The translations under genes and the position numbers were made by a program. Source: an uncultured Pseudomonadota bacterium (GTDB taxonomy: Bacteria; Pseudomonadota; Gammaproteobacteria; Methylococcales; Methylomonadaceae). From it: DNA of 42,589 nucleotides. Below are positions 35,786-42,589 of this stretch, piece by piece. The notes beneath the pieces are model-generated. The model was not told the DNA's origin and did not search any database. It was given only the letters and a program-made list of their open reading frames with translations. The DNA is taken from NCBI GenBank assembly GCA_903876445.1, contig CAIQZX010000101.1:1-42589 (forward strand), in the 5' to 3' direction. Within the stretch, counting starts at the first letter, position 1. The number at the start of each line of letters is the position of its first letter.

Positions 35786-35822
35786 TCACGCAAAGAACCA
35801 TCACCAAAACAAGGAAAAAACG

Positions 35823-37142
35823 ATGACAAAAAAAATAACATTCAAAGTTCATAACGGTGGTTCATTACGCGGCGAGGCGCGTGTAGCGGGTGACAAATCG
35901 ATTTCGCACCGTTCAATTATGCTTGGTTCCTTAGCTGACGGGGTTACACACGTCTCCGGATTTTTAGAAGCGGAAGACGCGCTAGCGACTTTACAAGCCT
36001 TCAGAGATATGGGCGTTGAAATTGAACGAACCGGCAATGGTTGTGTGACAATACATGGTGTTGGAAAACATGGTTTGAAAGCACCACAAGCCCCATTATA
36101 TTTAGGAAATTCAGGAACATCGATGCGCTTGTTAAGCGGATTGTTAGCCGGTCAGGAATTTAATTCTGTTTTAACTGGCGATGAATCTTTATCAAAACGC
36201 CCAATGAAACGTGTGACAGAACCCTTAGCAAAAATGGGTGCTGACATTAAAACAACGGAAAAAGGCACGTCACCATTAGAAATCACTGGCAAAGCTGGAA
36301 AACTAAACAGTATCGATTACGAAATGCCAATGGCAAGCGCACAAGTAAAATCGTGTTTATTGCTGGCTGGAATGTACGCACAAGGCGAAACAAAAGTCAC
36401 AGAACCCGCCCCAACTCGTGATCACACGGAAAGAATGTTAACGGGTTTTGGCTATCCTGTTGTACAAAACGGCAATGAAGCAAGTATCAATTCAAATGGC
36501 AAATTAACAGCAATGACAATTGATATTCCCAGTGATATTTCGTCAGCCGCCTTTTTCTTAGTTGGTGCATCAATTGCCGAAAATTCAGATGTATTACTAA
36601 AACACGTCGGCATCAATCCCACTCGAACCGGTGTGATTGATATTTTGCGTTTAATGGGTGCGAAAATTGAAGTCTTAAATGAGCGTAATGTTGGCGGTGA
36701 ACCCGTCGCAGATTTGCGCGTGACATCAAGTCAATTAAAAGGCATCGAAATTCCTGAACATCTCGTTCCATTGGCGATTGATGAATTTCCGGTTTTATTT
36801 ATCGCAGCGGCGTGTGCTGAAGGAATTACCCGTTTAACGGGCGCAGAAGAATTGCGTGTTAAAGAATCTGATCGCATTCAAGTTATGGCAGACGGTTTAA
36901 TCCTTTTAGGTGTAAATGCAGAACCAACGAAAGATGGCATGATTATTCATGGCGGGGAAATTGGCGGCGGAACAGTCGAATCACACGGTGATCACCGCAT
37001 TGCGATGGCTTTTGCAATTGCCGGTTTACGAGCGACGGCACCAATTGAAATTTTAGATTGCGCTAATGTAAATACCTCTTTTCCTGAATTTAAAAACATT
37101 GCCACAAATTTGGGCTTACAACTTAACAGCGAGGAAAGTTAA
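35823..37142 (+). CDS. aroA: 3-phosphoshikimate 1-carboxyvinyltransferase (EPSP synthase)
   Basis: Sixth step of the shikimate pathway, joining PEP to shikimate-3-phosphate. Seen in 439 residues: GDKSISHRSIMLGSLADG, the PEP-binding loop LGNSGTSMRLLSGLLAG, RDHTERMLTGFG, EFPVLFIAAACAEG, KESDRIQVMADGL and HGDHRIAMAFAIAGL. AAGGA precedes ATG. The order aroA-cmk-rpsA-ihfB is the standard gammaproteobacterial cluster, and aroA's TAA overlaps the cmk ATG (TAATG). The NSGTS motif is typical of the CP4-like class II type rather than the NAGTA of E. coli-type class I. Confidence 0.95.
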   Translation: MTKKITFKVHNGGSLRGEARVAGDKSISHRSIMLGSLADGVTHVSGFLEAEDALATLQAFRDMGVEIERTGNGCVTIHGVGKHGLKAPQAPLYLGNSGTSMRLLSGLLAGQEFNSVLTGDESLSKRPMKRVTEPLAKMGADIKTTEKGTSPLEITGKAGKLNSIDYEMPMASAQVKSCLLLAGMYAQGETKVTEPAPTRDHTERMLTGFGYPVVQNGNEASINSNGKLTAMTIDIPSDISSAAFFLVGASIAENSDVLLKHVGINPTRTGVIDILRLMGAKIEVLNERNVGGEPVADLRVTSSQLKGIEIPEHLVPLAIDEFPVLFIAAACAEGITRLTGAEELRVKESDRIQVMADGLILLGVNAEPTKDGMIIHGGEIGGGTVESHGDHRIAMAFAIAGLRATAPIEILDCANVNTSFPEFKNIATNLGLQLNSEES

Positions 37143-37798
37143 TGGACGTTCCAATTTTAACGCTTGATGGTCCAAGTGGCGCGGGGAAAGGCACGGTAAG
37201 TCGTTTAATCGCAAAACAATTAGGCTGGAATTATTTGGATAGCGGCGCGATTTATCGTGCATTGGCACTTGAAATTACAGAGAAAAAGATTTTACAAGAC
37301 AACATTTCTGAAATTGTAAAAGTCGCTCTTGCAATGGATTTACATTTTGAATGTGGTGACGATCGTTTAGTTAAACTTAATGGAAAAGATGTAACAAATT
37401 TATTGGGTTTAGAAAATACCGGAAATATCGCTTCGAAAATTGCAACGATTTCTGAGGTTCGAGCCGCGCTTTTACAAAAGCAACGCGATTTCAAACAGTC
37501 TTCAGGTTTAGTTGCCGATGGGCGTGATATGGGGACGATAGTTTTTCCCGATGCAAAATACAAAGTTTTTCTAACAGCTAGTGCATTGACGAGAGCAGAA
37601 AGACGCTATAAACAGTTGAAACAAAAAGGAATTGATGCTAACCTTTTAAAGATAACTGCCGATATACAAGAACGCGATCAACGCGACAGCGAGCGACAAT
37701 TTGCTCCTCTTGTTCCCGCCGTTGATGCCGTTTATATTGATTCTTCGACAATGAGTATTCAATCCGTTGTCGCAGAAGTGTTAAGTTTAGTCCACTAG
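37142..37798 (+). CDS. cmk: Cytidylate kinase
   Basis: Phosphorylates CMP and dCMP in the cytosol. Seen in 218 residues: P-loop LDGPSGAGKGTVSRLIA, DSGAIYRALAL, the substrate segment VADGRDMGTIVFPDAKYKVFLTAS, RAERRYKQLKQKG and the lid RDQRDSERQFAPL. Translationally coupled to aroA by a one-base overlap and followed by its own terminator before rpsA. Confidence 0.96.
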   Translation: MDVPILTLDGPSGAGKGTVSRLIAKQLGWNYLDSGAIYRALALEITEKKILQDNISEIVKVALAMDLHFECGDDRLVKLNGKDVTNLLGLENTGNIASKIATISEVRAALLQKQRDFKQSSGLVADGRDMGTIVFPDAKYKVFLTASALTRAERRYKQLKQKGIDANLLKITADIQERDQRDSERQFAPLVPAVDAVYIDSSTMSIQSVVAEVLSLVH

Positions 37799-37811
37799 GG
37801 ACATTTTTATG

Positions 37812-37838
37812 ACCGCTGCAAAAAGTTGCGGTTTTTTT
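37812..37838 (+). terminator. Rho-independent terminator after cmk
   Basis: ACCGC (37812-37816) pairs with GCGGT (37828-37832), with further partial pairing inside, followed by a T-run to 37838. It lies between cmk and rpsA and so partly separates rpsA expression from aroA-cmk. Confidence 0.75.
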
Positions 37839-37891
37839 ATTCACTACTAACATACAAAAAGATTGGTTTAAAAACTAATCTGGGAAAAAAA

Positions 37892-39589
37892 ATGAGCGAA
37901 AGTTTTGCTGCATTACTTGAAGAAAGTTTAACTAAGACCAAAATGAGTCCTGGTGCAATGTTGATCGGTACCGTCATCGACATTGAAAACGATATGATTA
38001 TCGTCAGTACCCATTCGAAATCGGAAGGTGTAATTCCAAAATGGCAGTTTTTGAATGCCAATGGTGAATTAGAAGTTTCAATTGGTGACGAAATCGAAGT
38101 TGCATTGGATTTGTTTGAAGATGGTTTAGGCGCAACGCTTCTTTCCCGCGATAAAGCGAAGAAAAACAAAGCATGGTTTGAACTTGAAACCGCATTTGAA
38201 AAAGACGCAACAATTATTGGTCGAATTAACGGCAAAGTACGCGGTGGCTTCACTGTTGAAGTGGGGGCTTTACGCGCCTTCTTGCCGGGTTCATTGGTCG
38301 ATGTTCGTCCTGTGCGTGATACCACCTTCTTAGAAGGTCGTGATTTAGAATTCAAAGTTATCAAAATTGATCAAAAACGCAACAACGTTGTGTTATCACG
38401 TCGTGCTGTAGTTGAAAAAGAATACAGTGCAGAACGCGAAGAATTGTTGAAAACACTTGAAGAAGGCGCAACAGTTGTCGGCGTAGTTAAAAACTTAACC
38501 GATTACGGCGCATTTATTGATTTAGGTGGCGTTGATGGCTTGTTACACATCACAGATATGGCGTGGAGACGTGTACGTCATCCGTCTGAATGTGTGGAAA
38601 TCGGTCAAGAAATCAAAGTTAAAGTATTAAAATACGACAAAGATAAAAACCGTGTTTCATTAGGCATGAAACAAATGGGTGAAGATCCATGGTTGAACAT
38701 TGCCCGTCGCTACCCAGCCGGTACGCGCGTATTTGGTAAAGTAAACAATTTAACTGATTACGGCTGTTTTGTTGAAATTGAAGAAGGCGTTGAAGGTTTA
38801 GTTCACGTTTCAGAAATGGATTGGACAAACAAAAATGTAAATCCATCTCGCTTAGTTCAATTAGGCGATGAAGTTGAAATCATGGTATTAGAAATCGACG
38901 AAGAACGTCGTCGTATTTCATTAGGCATGAAACAATGTAAATCAAACCCTTGGGATGAGTTCGCTGCAACGCATAACAAAGGCGATAAAATCTCTGGAAA
39001 AATCAAATCAATCACGGATTTCGGTATTTTCATTGGTTTAGACGGTGGTATTGATGGTTTAGTTCATATGTCTGATATTTCTTGGGCGGACGAAGGTGAA
39101 AATTCAGTTCGTGACTTCAAAAAAGGCGATGAACTCGAAACAATCATTTTAGCAGTTGATTCTGAACGGGAACGTATTTCACTTGGTATCAAACAATTAG
39201 CACAAGACCCATTCCAAAATTTCTTAGCAACCCATGAAAAAGGCAGTGCTGTTAAAGGCACAATCAAAGAAGTGGATGCAAAAGGCGCAACTGTAACATT
39301 GGAAGATGGCGTTGAAGGCTATTTAAGAGCCTCTGAAATTCAACGTGATCGCGTTGAAGATGCACGCACCATCTTAAAAGAAGGCGATAGCATCGAAGCA
39401 AAATTTATTGGCATCGATAAAAAATCAAAAAGCATTAGCTTGTCGATGAAACCAAAAGAAGAACGCGAATATCATCATCACGCCGAAAAAGAACACGTTG
39501 TTTCTGCAAAAGATTACTCTTCTTCAGCACAACAAAACGTTGCTTCACCAACTTTAGGTGATATTTTTAAGCAACAAATGGAAAAATAA
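37892..39589 (+). CDS. rpsA: 30S ribosomal protein S1
   Basis: Unwinds and captures mRNA on the 30S subunit. From ATG 37892 ([13 protein letters not shown]) the product is 565 residues with six S1 repeats at about 20-88, 105-172, 190-260, 277-347, 364-434 and 451-518; the repeats 3-5 carry the typical [23 protein letters not shown] core. An upstream frame extension (from 37826) runs through the terminator and is not real. The Shine-Dalgarno is weak (GGGAAAAAA), as for rpsA of E. coli, where translation is autoregulated by S1. Confidence 0.97.
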   Translation: MSESFAALLEESLTKTKMSPGAMLIGTVIDIENDMIIVSTHSKSEGVIPKWQFLNANGELEVSIGDEIEVALDLFEDGLGATLLSRDKAKKNKAWFELETAFEKDATIIGRINGKVRGGFTVEVGALRAFLPGSLVDVRPVRDTTFLEGRDLEFKVIKIDQKRNNVVLSRRAVVEKEYSAEREELLKTLEEGATVVGVVKNLTDYGAFIDLGGVDGLLHITDMAWRRVRHPSECVEIGQEIKVKVLKYDKDKNRVSLGMKQMGEDPWLNIARRYPAGTRVFGKVNNLTDYGCFVEIEEGVEGLVHVSEMDWTNKNVNPSRLVQLGDEVEIMVLEIDEERRRISLGMKQCKSNPWDEFAATHNKGDKISGKIKSITDFGIFIGLDGGIDGLVHMSDISWADEGENSVRDFKKGDELETIILAVDSERERISLGIKQLAQDPFQNFLATHEKGSAVKGTIKEVDAKGATVTLEDGVEGYLRASEIQRDRVEDARTILKEGDSIEAKFIGIDKKSKSISLSMKPKEEREYHHHAEKEHVVSAKDYSSSAQQNVASPTLGDIFKQQMEK

Positions 39590-39605
39590 AATCGTAAGAT
39601 TTGAA

Positions 39606-39637
39606 AGGAGACGCGCCTTGTCGTGTCTCCTTTTTTT
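39606..39637 (+). terminator. Rho-independent terminator after rpsA
   Basis: AGGAGAC (39606-39612) pairs with GTCTCCT (39625-39631), then a T-run. Only 20 bp remain before the ihfB start, so ihfB must depend on read-through or on a promoter inside rpsA. Confidence 0.85.
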
Positions 39638-39656
39638 ATTTTTTACAGGAGCGCAG

Positions 39657-39962
39657 GTGACAAAATCAGAACTAATTGATATGCTGACAAAACAGCAAAA
39701 CCATCTCGCGTTAAAAGATGTCGAGTTGGCAGTCAAATGTATTATTGAACAGATGAATCAATCGTTAGCATCAGGTAAACGCATTGAAATTCGCGGTTTT
39801 GGTAGTTTTTCATTGCGTTTACGTCCGCCGCGTATGGGACGAAATCCTAAAACCGGCGAATCAGTCGCTTTAGCCAAAAAGCACGTTCCACACTTCAAAC
39901 CCGGCAAAGAATTACGGGATAGAGTGAATGAATCTGCAGACAAATATAAAATTATTGACTAA
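39657..39962 (+). CDS. ihfB: Integration host factor subunit beta
   Basis: DNA-bending HU/IHF-family protein of 101 residues. The GTG start at 39657 with AGGAG 5 bp upstream gives [21 protein letters not shown], the standard IHF-beta N-terminus; the longer frame from 39558 runs through the terminator. [27 protein letters not shown] contains the DNA-intercalating arm with the proline of GRNPKTG. IHF often assists sigma54 promoters, which is relevant to the one predicted at 14117. Confidence 0.95.
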   Translation: MTKSELIDMLTKQQNHLALKDVELAVKCIIEQMNQSLASGKRIEIRGFGSFSLRLRPPRMGRNPKTGESVALAKKHVPHFKPGKELRDRVNESADKYKIID

Positions 39963-39995
39963 GTACAATTTGTACAAAATAAGTTATTACATTTC

Positions 39996-40029
39996 AGCGC
40001 AGCTTTTTTAAGCCGCGCTATTTTTTTTG
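39996..40029 (+). terminator. Rho-independent terminator after ihfB
   Basis: AGCGC-AGC (39996-40003) pairs with GC-C-GCGCT (40012-40019) around a T-rich loop, followed by TATTTTTTTTG. Just upstream (39963-39975) is the palindrome GTACAATTTGTAC. Confidence 0.8.
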
Positions 40030-40034
40030 TTTTG

Positions 40035-40547
40035 TTATTTGGCAAAAAAATCATCCCGCAACGCTAAAACTGCTGCGCGTAAATACTCCGTTAATTCCAT
40101 AAAGTCATTTTCAGCGTCTTCGTCTTCTAATTCGATGTCAGTATCAAGTTTCGTGATTTCGGCAACATCTTTCAAAATTTCTTGTGTTTGTGCCGAAAAA
40201 TTTGTTGATGTGTTCGCAAAACCTACGCCTAATAAAAATCCTTTACACCATTGGCGCAATCCATCGACACGTTCAATTAGCGTTGAATCACTGTCATCGG
40301 GCAAGAACAAATCAAATTCAAATTCCTCCTCAATCAATACATCTTGCGTATCATCAAACAAACCAATTAACTCTACTTCATGTTCATCACTGATTGGCGA
40401 TGTATTTTGTAATAATTCATTTAGCCAGTTTTTGCTACTGAATTTCCCATTTAAAGCTAATAATCCACTCGCCATACCGTGTGCTTCAGCGGCGGATAAA
40501 TCTGCATCGTACTGCACTAAAATTGCGTCAATTGTTGCGTAACTCAT
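40035..40547 (-). CDS. YgfB family (UPF0149) protein
   Basis: A 170-residue acidic, helical protein: ATIDAILVQYDADLSAAEAHGMASGLL at the N-terminus, the family's LRQWCKGFLLGVG segment, and ending with MELTEYLRAAVLALRDDFFAK. YgfB proteins modulate anti-termination and stress responses in Pseudomonas; the biochemical role elsewhere is unknown. ATG 40547 has GGAG 5 bp upstream. It is divergent from the TIGR02449-zapA pair, the arrangement seen in many gammaproteobacteria. Confidence 0.88.
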   Translation of the reverse strand: MSYATIDAILVQYDADLSAAEAHGMASGLLALNGKFSSKNWLNELLQNTSPISDEHEVELIGLFDDTQDVLIEEEFEFDLFLPDDSDSTLIERVDGLRQWCKGFLLGVGFANTSTNFSAQTQEILKDVAEITKLDTDIELEDEDAENDFMELTEYLRAAVLALRDDFFAK

Positions 40548-40653
40548 TTTTTCTCCACTCAATAATGTAGGTTAATACCCGCTTATGCTACCATTGTTCA
40601 TTGTCGTAATGACCCATTTCTATACAGTTTTTACTAACCATTATAATGAAGCA

Positions 40654-40881
40654 ATGAAACCAAACGTATCCTATCCTACTGAGGAATTAAAATTCCTCGA
40701 AAACAAACTCGACGTACTGATTAGCGAATATAGTCATATTAAAGTCGAAAATGTTTCCCTAAAAATAAAACAAGACGCTTTAGTGCGCGAAAAAGCGAAA
40801 TTACTCGAAAAAACAACGCTAGCTCGCACTCAAGTTGAAGCTATGATTAACCGATTAAAAGCAATGGAGCAAAATTCATGA
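40654..40881 (+). CDS. TIGR02449-family coiled-coil protein
   Basis: A 75-residue protein that is almost one continuous coiled coil (LKFLENKLDVLISEYSHIK, then KIKQDALVREKAKLLEKTT), as in the TIGR02449 family found directly upstream of zapA. I use ATG 40654 (MKPNVSYPTEEL); the frame upstream to 40585 is hydrophobic and unlike the family. Its TGA overlaps the zapA ATG, so the pair is translationally coupled. A ZapB-like role at the divisome is inferred. Confidence 0.82.
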   Translation: MKPNVSYPTEELKFLENKLDVLISEYSHIKVENVSLKIKQDALVREKAKLLEKTTLARTQVEAMINRLKAMEQNS

Positions 40882-41180
40882 GTAATAAACAACCATCCGC
40901 CGTTTCACTAACTATTTTAGGTAAAGAATATAAAATTGCTTGTGATTTTGATGAGCAGGACTCTCTGATTGAATCTGCAAAACAATTAGACGACAAAATG
41001 AAAAAAATTCGCAACGCCGGCAAAATTAACGGCGATGACAGAATTGCAGTAATGGTAGCGTTAAATATGGCGCATGAACTGCAAATGCTGAAAGTTGAGA
41101 ACCTAAAATTAAACCAAAATCTTAACGACTGTTTATCAAATATGCGTCATAAAATAGAAAACGTTTTAGAAAATGATTAA
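40878..41180 (+). CDS. zapA: Cell division protein ZapA
   Basis: FtsZ-bundling protein of 100 residues: SAVSLTILGKEYKIACDFDEQDSLIESAKQLDDKM-type N-terminal domain (core VSLTILGKEYKIACDFDEQD), GDDRIAVMVALNMAHELQ, and a C-terminal coiled coil. ATGA overlap with the upstream coiled-coil gene and immediate downstream 6S RNA is the classic gammaproteobacterial order. Confidence 0.93.
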   Translation: MSNKQPSAVSLTILGKEYKIACDFDEQDSLIESAKQLDDKMKKIRNAGKINGDDRIAVMVALNMAHELQMLKVENLKLNQNLNDCLSNMRHKIENVLEND

Positions 41181-41197
41181 ATCTGATTAAACTATGC

Positions 41198-41384
41198 TGG
41201 TATTTCCTGCGGCGTTTGAGAGTGTGCTGGGTGTTTCCTGAACCTATATTACCCTCGGGAATGGGTGTTCAGTTATGGCGTGCAGGCTTATCTTCGTATA
41301 AGTAGCCCGATTAACCGACCTTGTTCCCCCTTGAACCTTCGGTTCATGGACGAAAGGACACGGCGGCGCAGGTGGGAAATACCA
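41198..41384 (+). ncRNA. ssrS: 6S RNA
   Basis: Regulatory RNA that binds sigma70 RNA polymerase. The ends pair to form the closing stem (TGGTATTTCCTGC at 41198 with GCAGGTGGGAAATACCA ending at 41384); an inner stem is built from CCTTGAACC/GGTTCATGG at 41330-41350, the CCTTGAACCxxxGGTTCA hairpin seen in E. coli 6S. Position directly after zapA is the canonical one. Exact 5' and 3' ends are estimated to within a few bases. Confidence 0.88.
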
Positions 41385-41403
41385 ATTGTTCTTTTAACAA
41401 TTG
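41383..41403 (+). other. Hairpin at the 3' side of 6S RNA
   Basis: CAATTGTT (41383-41390) pairs perfectly with AACAATTG (41396-41403) around CTTTT. It sits at the 3' boundary of 6S and may mark transcript end or processing; no T-run follows. The next gene starts 16 bp on. Confidence 0.5.
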
Positions 41404-41418
41404 CCTTCGTTGTTACTC

Positions 41419-42589
41419 ATGCCTTCACAAAATCGCTCTCTTTTTCTTATTGTCTTATTCGCTAGCACGTTATTTTCCAGTGCATTACTGATGTTTGTGT
41501 TACAACCACTGTTTGGAAAATTGCTTTTACCCTTACTTGGCGGCACGCCTGCTGTTTGGAATAGCTGCATGGTGTTTTATCAAAGTGTGTTGTTTTTGGG
41601 GTATTTGTACGCACATTTTCTTGGTACACGTTTAAAAGCTAATCATCAAATCATTGTTCATTTCACTGTTATTTCACTCAGTTGTTTAGCGTTGCCGGTC
41701 GGTTTACCCGAAAATTTAATCCCGCCAACAGAAAGCAATCCAACCTTTTGGTTATTTTCAACACTGGCTTTGGCGATTGGTTTACCATTTTTTGTGCTTT
41801 CAACGACAGCACCGTTAATTCAAAAATGGTTTTCACACGTTGGTCATCACGATAGTCACGATCCTTATTTTCTTTATGCCGCAAGTAATACAGGCAGTTT
41901 GGTTTCGTTATTGAGTTATCCTTTTTTGATTGAACCAAATTGGGGCTTGAACGCGCAACAATCCGATTGGACGTTAGGTTATGTAGGATTATGTTTATTG
42001 ATTTCGGGTTGTGGGTTTGCGTTGTGGAAAAATTATCAAAAAATTGAAAATGAACACGTTGAAACTTCTGCATCTCTCGCGCCAACACTTTCATTAAAAA
42101 CCAAACTTTATTGGGGCGCATTGGCATTTGTACCATCGAGTTTGTTGCTGGGTCTGACGAATTTCATCAGCACCGACATCGCGTCCGTGCCATTGCTTTG
42201 GATTATTCCGCTCACGGTTTATTTGTTGTCATTCGTCATTGTTTTTTCACGTTGGAACGATAAAAGTCACGTTTGGTTTGTGCGTTTGCAACCGATTTTC
42301 TTAATTTCTTTCGTCGCATACTCGTTTATCAATCCCGCAGATTTGCCGTATTGGATGTATTTGGTTTTTCATGTTATCGCGTTTTTCTTTGCGATTATGG
42401 TTTGTCATGGTGAACTCGCCGCGCAACGTCCACACAGTTCGCACCTCACAACGTTTTATTTGATTATGTCATTTGCAGGAATGCTCGGCGGTATGTTTAA
42501 CACGTTTGTTGCACCGTTTATTTTCAATGGCATTTACGAATATCCGTTAATGATTGTAGCGGCGTTATTGTTACGTCCGAGTTTGAAAA
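41419..42589 (+). CDS. Polytopic spermidine-synthase-like fusion protein (N-terminal part)
   Basis: An open frame from ATG 41419 (MPSQNRSLFLIVLFASTLFS) runs off the window after 390 codons. It has about ten hydrophobic spans: SSALLMFVLQPLFGKLLLPLLGGTPAVWNS, GLPFFVLSTTAPLIQKWFS, DPYFLYAASNTGSLVSLLSYP, LYWGALAFVPSSLLLGLTNFISTDIASVPLLWIIP and CHGELAAQRPHSSHLTTFYL are the recognisable phrases (each continuous stretch shown here only by its start and end in the gene). These are typical of the large bacterial fused MFS/spermidine synthase proteins, whose aminopropyltransferase-like domain would lie past the edge. Whether it makes spermidine is unknown. In enterobacteria the gene after 6S is a 5-formyltetrahydrofolate cyclo-ligase instead. 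Confidence 0.82.
   Translation, partial: MPSQNRSLFLIVLFASTLFSSALLMFVLQPLFGKLLLPLLGGTPAVWNSCMVFYQSVLFLGYLYAHFLGTRLKANHQIIVHFTVISLSCLALPVGLPENLIPPTESNPTFWLFSTLALAIGLPFFVLSTTAPLIQKWFSHVGHHDSHDPYFLYAASNTGSLVSLLSYPFLIEPNWGLNAQQSDWTLGYVGLCLLISGCGFALWKNYQKIENEHVETSASLAPTLSLKTKLYWGALAFVPSSLLLGLTNFISTDIASVPLLWIIPLTVYLLSFVIVFSRWNDKSHVWFVRLQPIFLISFVAYSFINPADLPYWMYLVFHVIAFFFAIMVCHGELAAQRPHSSHLTTFYLIMSFAGMLGGMFNTFVAPFIFNGIYEYPLMIVAALLLRPSLK

Noticed and set aside
41678-42136. 152-codon minus-strand frame near the right edge
   Set aside because: It lies opposite the polytopic spermidine-synthase-like gene, which has clear membrane segments and continues past the edge.

Overview
The window is a dense, low-GC bacterial chromosome segment that reads as a gammaproteobacterium. 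Evidence: mreBCD followed by mrdA, argS followed by a SPOR-domain gene, a TIGR02449-family gene with zapA and then 6S RNA, a YgfB (UPF0149) protein, DarP (YjgA) and ihfB behind rpsA. A sulfide-oxidation block and an AlgE-type porin point to a sulfur-oxidising or methylotroph-like lineage; I cannot name the genus.

Layout. 1-5,040: the tail of an unidentified CDS, an IS200/IS605-like right-end remnant, an M18 aminopeptidase gene divergent from pckA (ATP-type PEP carboxykinase), a 118-bp inverted-repeat element, a D-2-hydroxyacid dehydrogenase gene, and a roughly 400-bp patch without a solid gene but with several hairpins and a probable second IS200/IS605-type remnant. 5,045-14,031 (all minus): a tightly packed block read as persulfide dioxygenase-rhodanese fusion, type II sulfide:quinone oxidoreductase, SulP transporter, CydP, CydA, CydB, single-domain rhodanese, CydX, an unknown lipoprotein and an unknown outer-membrane beta-barrel. 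From sulP to cydB the junctions overlap; cydX overlaps the lipoprotein gene and that overlaps the barrel gene. Upstream (14,117-14,235) is a good sigma54 promoter with two palindromes 22 bp apart in the position of enhancer sites. The logic is: sulfide is oxidised to persulfide with electrons to quinone, the persulfide dioxygenase and rhodaneses process it, SulP moves an anion (possibly the sulfate or sulfite product), and sulfide-tolerant cytochrome bd reoxidises the quinol.

14,276-18,538 (minus): the elongasome cluster mreB-mreC-mreD-mrdA. mrdA (PBP2) carries an in-frame TGA where the family has glycine, and rodA does not follow. 18,668-23,000: gatC without gatAB, a strong sigma70 promoter in front of tRNA-Arg(ACG) and tRNA-Asn(GTT), a terminator, a DksA/TraR-type zinc-finger gene, a SPOR gene, argS and tsaB. 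23,007-28,804: a solitary FliL-like gene, a cysteine-rich lipoprotein, mobA, lnt, a ParA ATPase, a DciA-like DUF721 gene and an AlgE-type porin. 29,072-33,741: anmK, a nitrate/sulfonate-type ABC ATPase and permease, scpA, an M50 metalloprotease and a YciO-type gene. 33,899-42,589 (mostly plus): darP, a fatty-acid desaturase, aroA-cmk-rpsA-ihfB, ygfB (minus), the TIGR02449 gene, zapA, 6S RNA, and the start of a polytopic spermidine-synthase-like protein that runs off the window.

Most of the window is conserved housekeeping. The parts worth a second look are the sulfide/cytochrome bd operon with its sigma54 control region and unknown envelope pair, the interrupted mrdA, the possible ATT start of mreC, and the mobile-element remnants.
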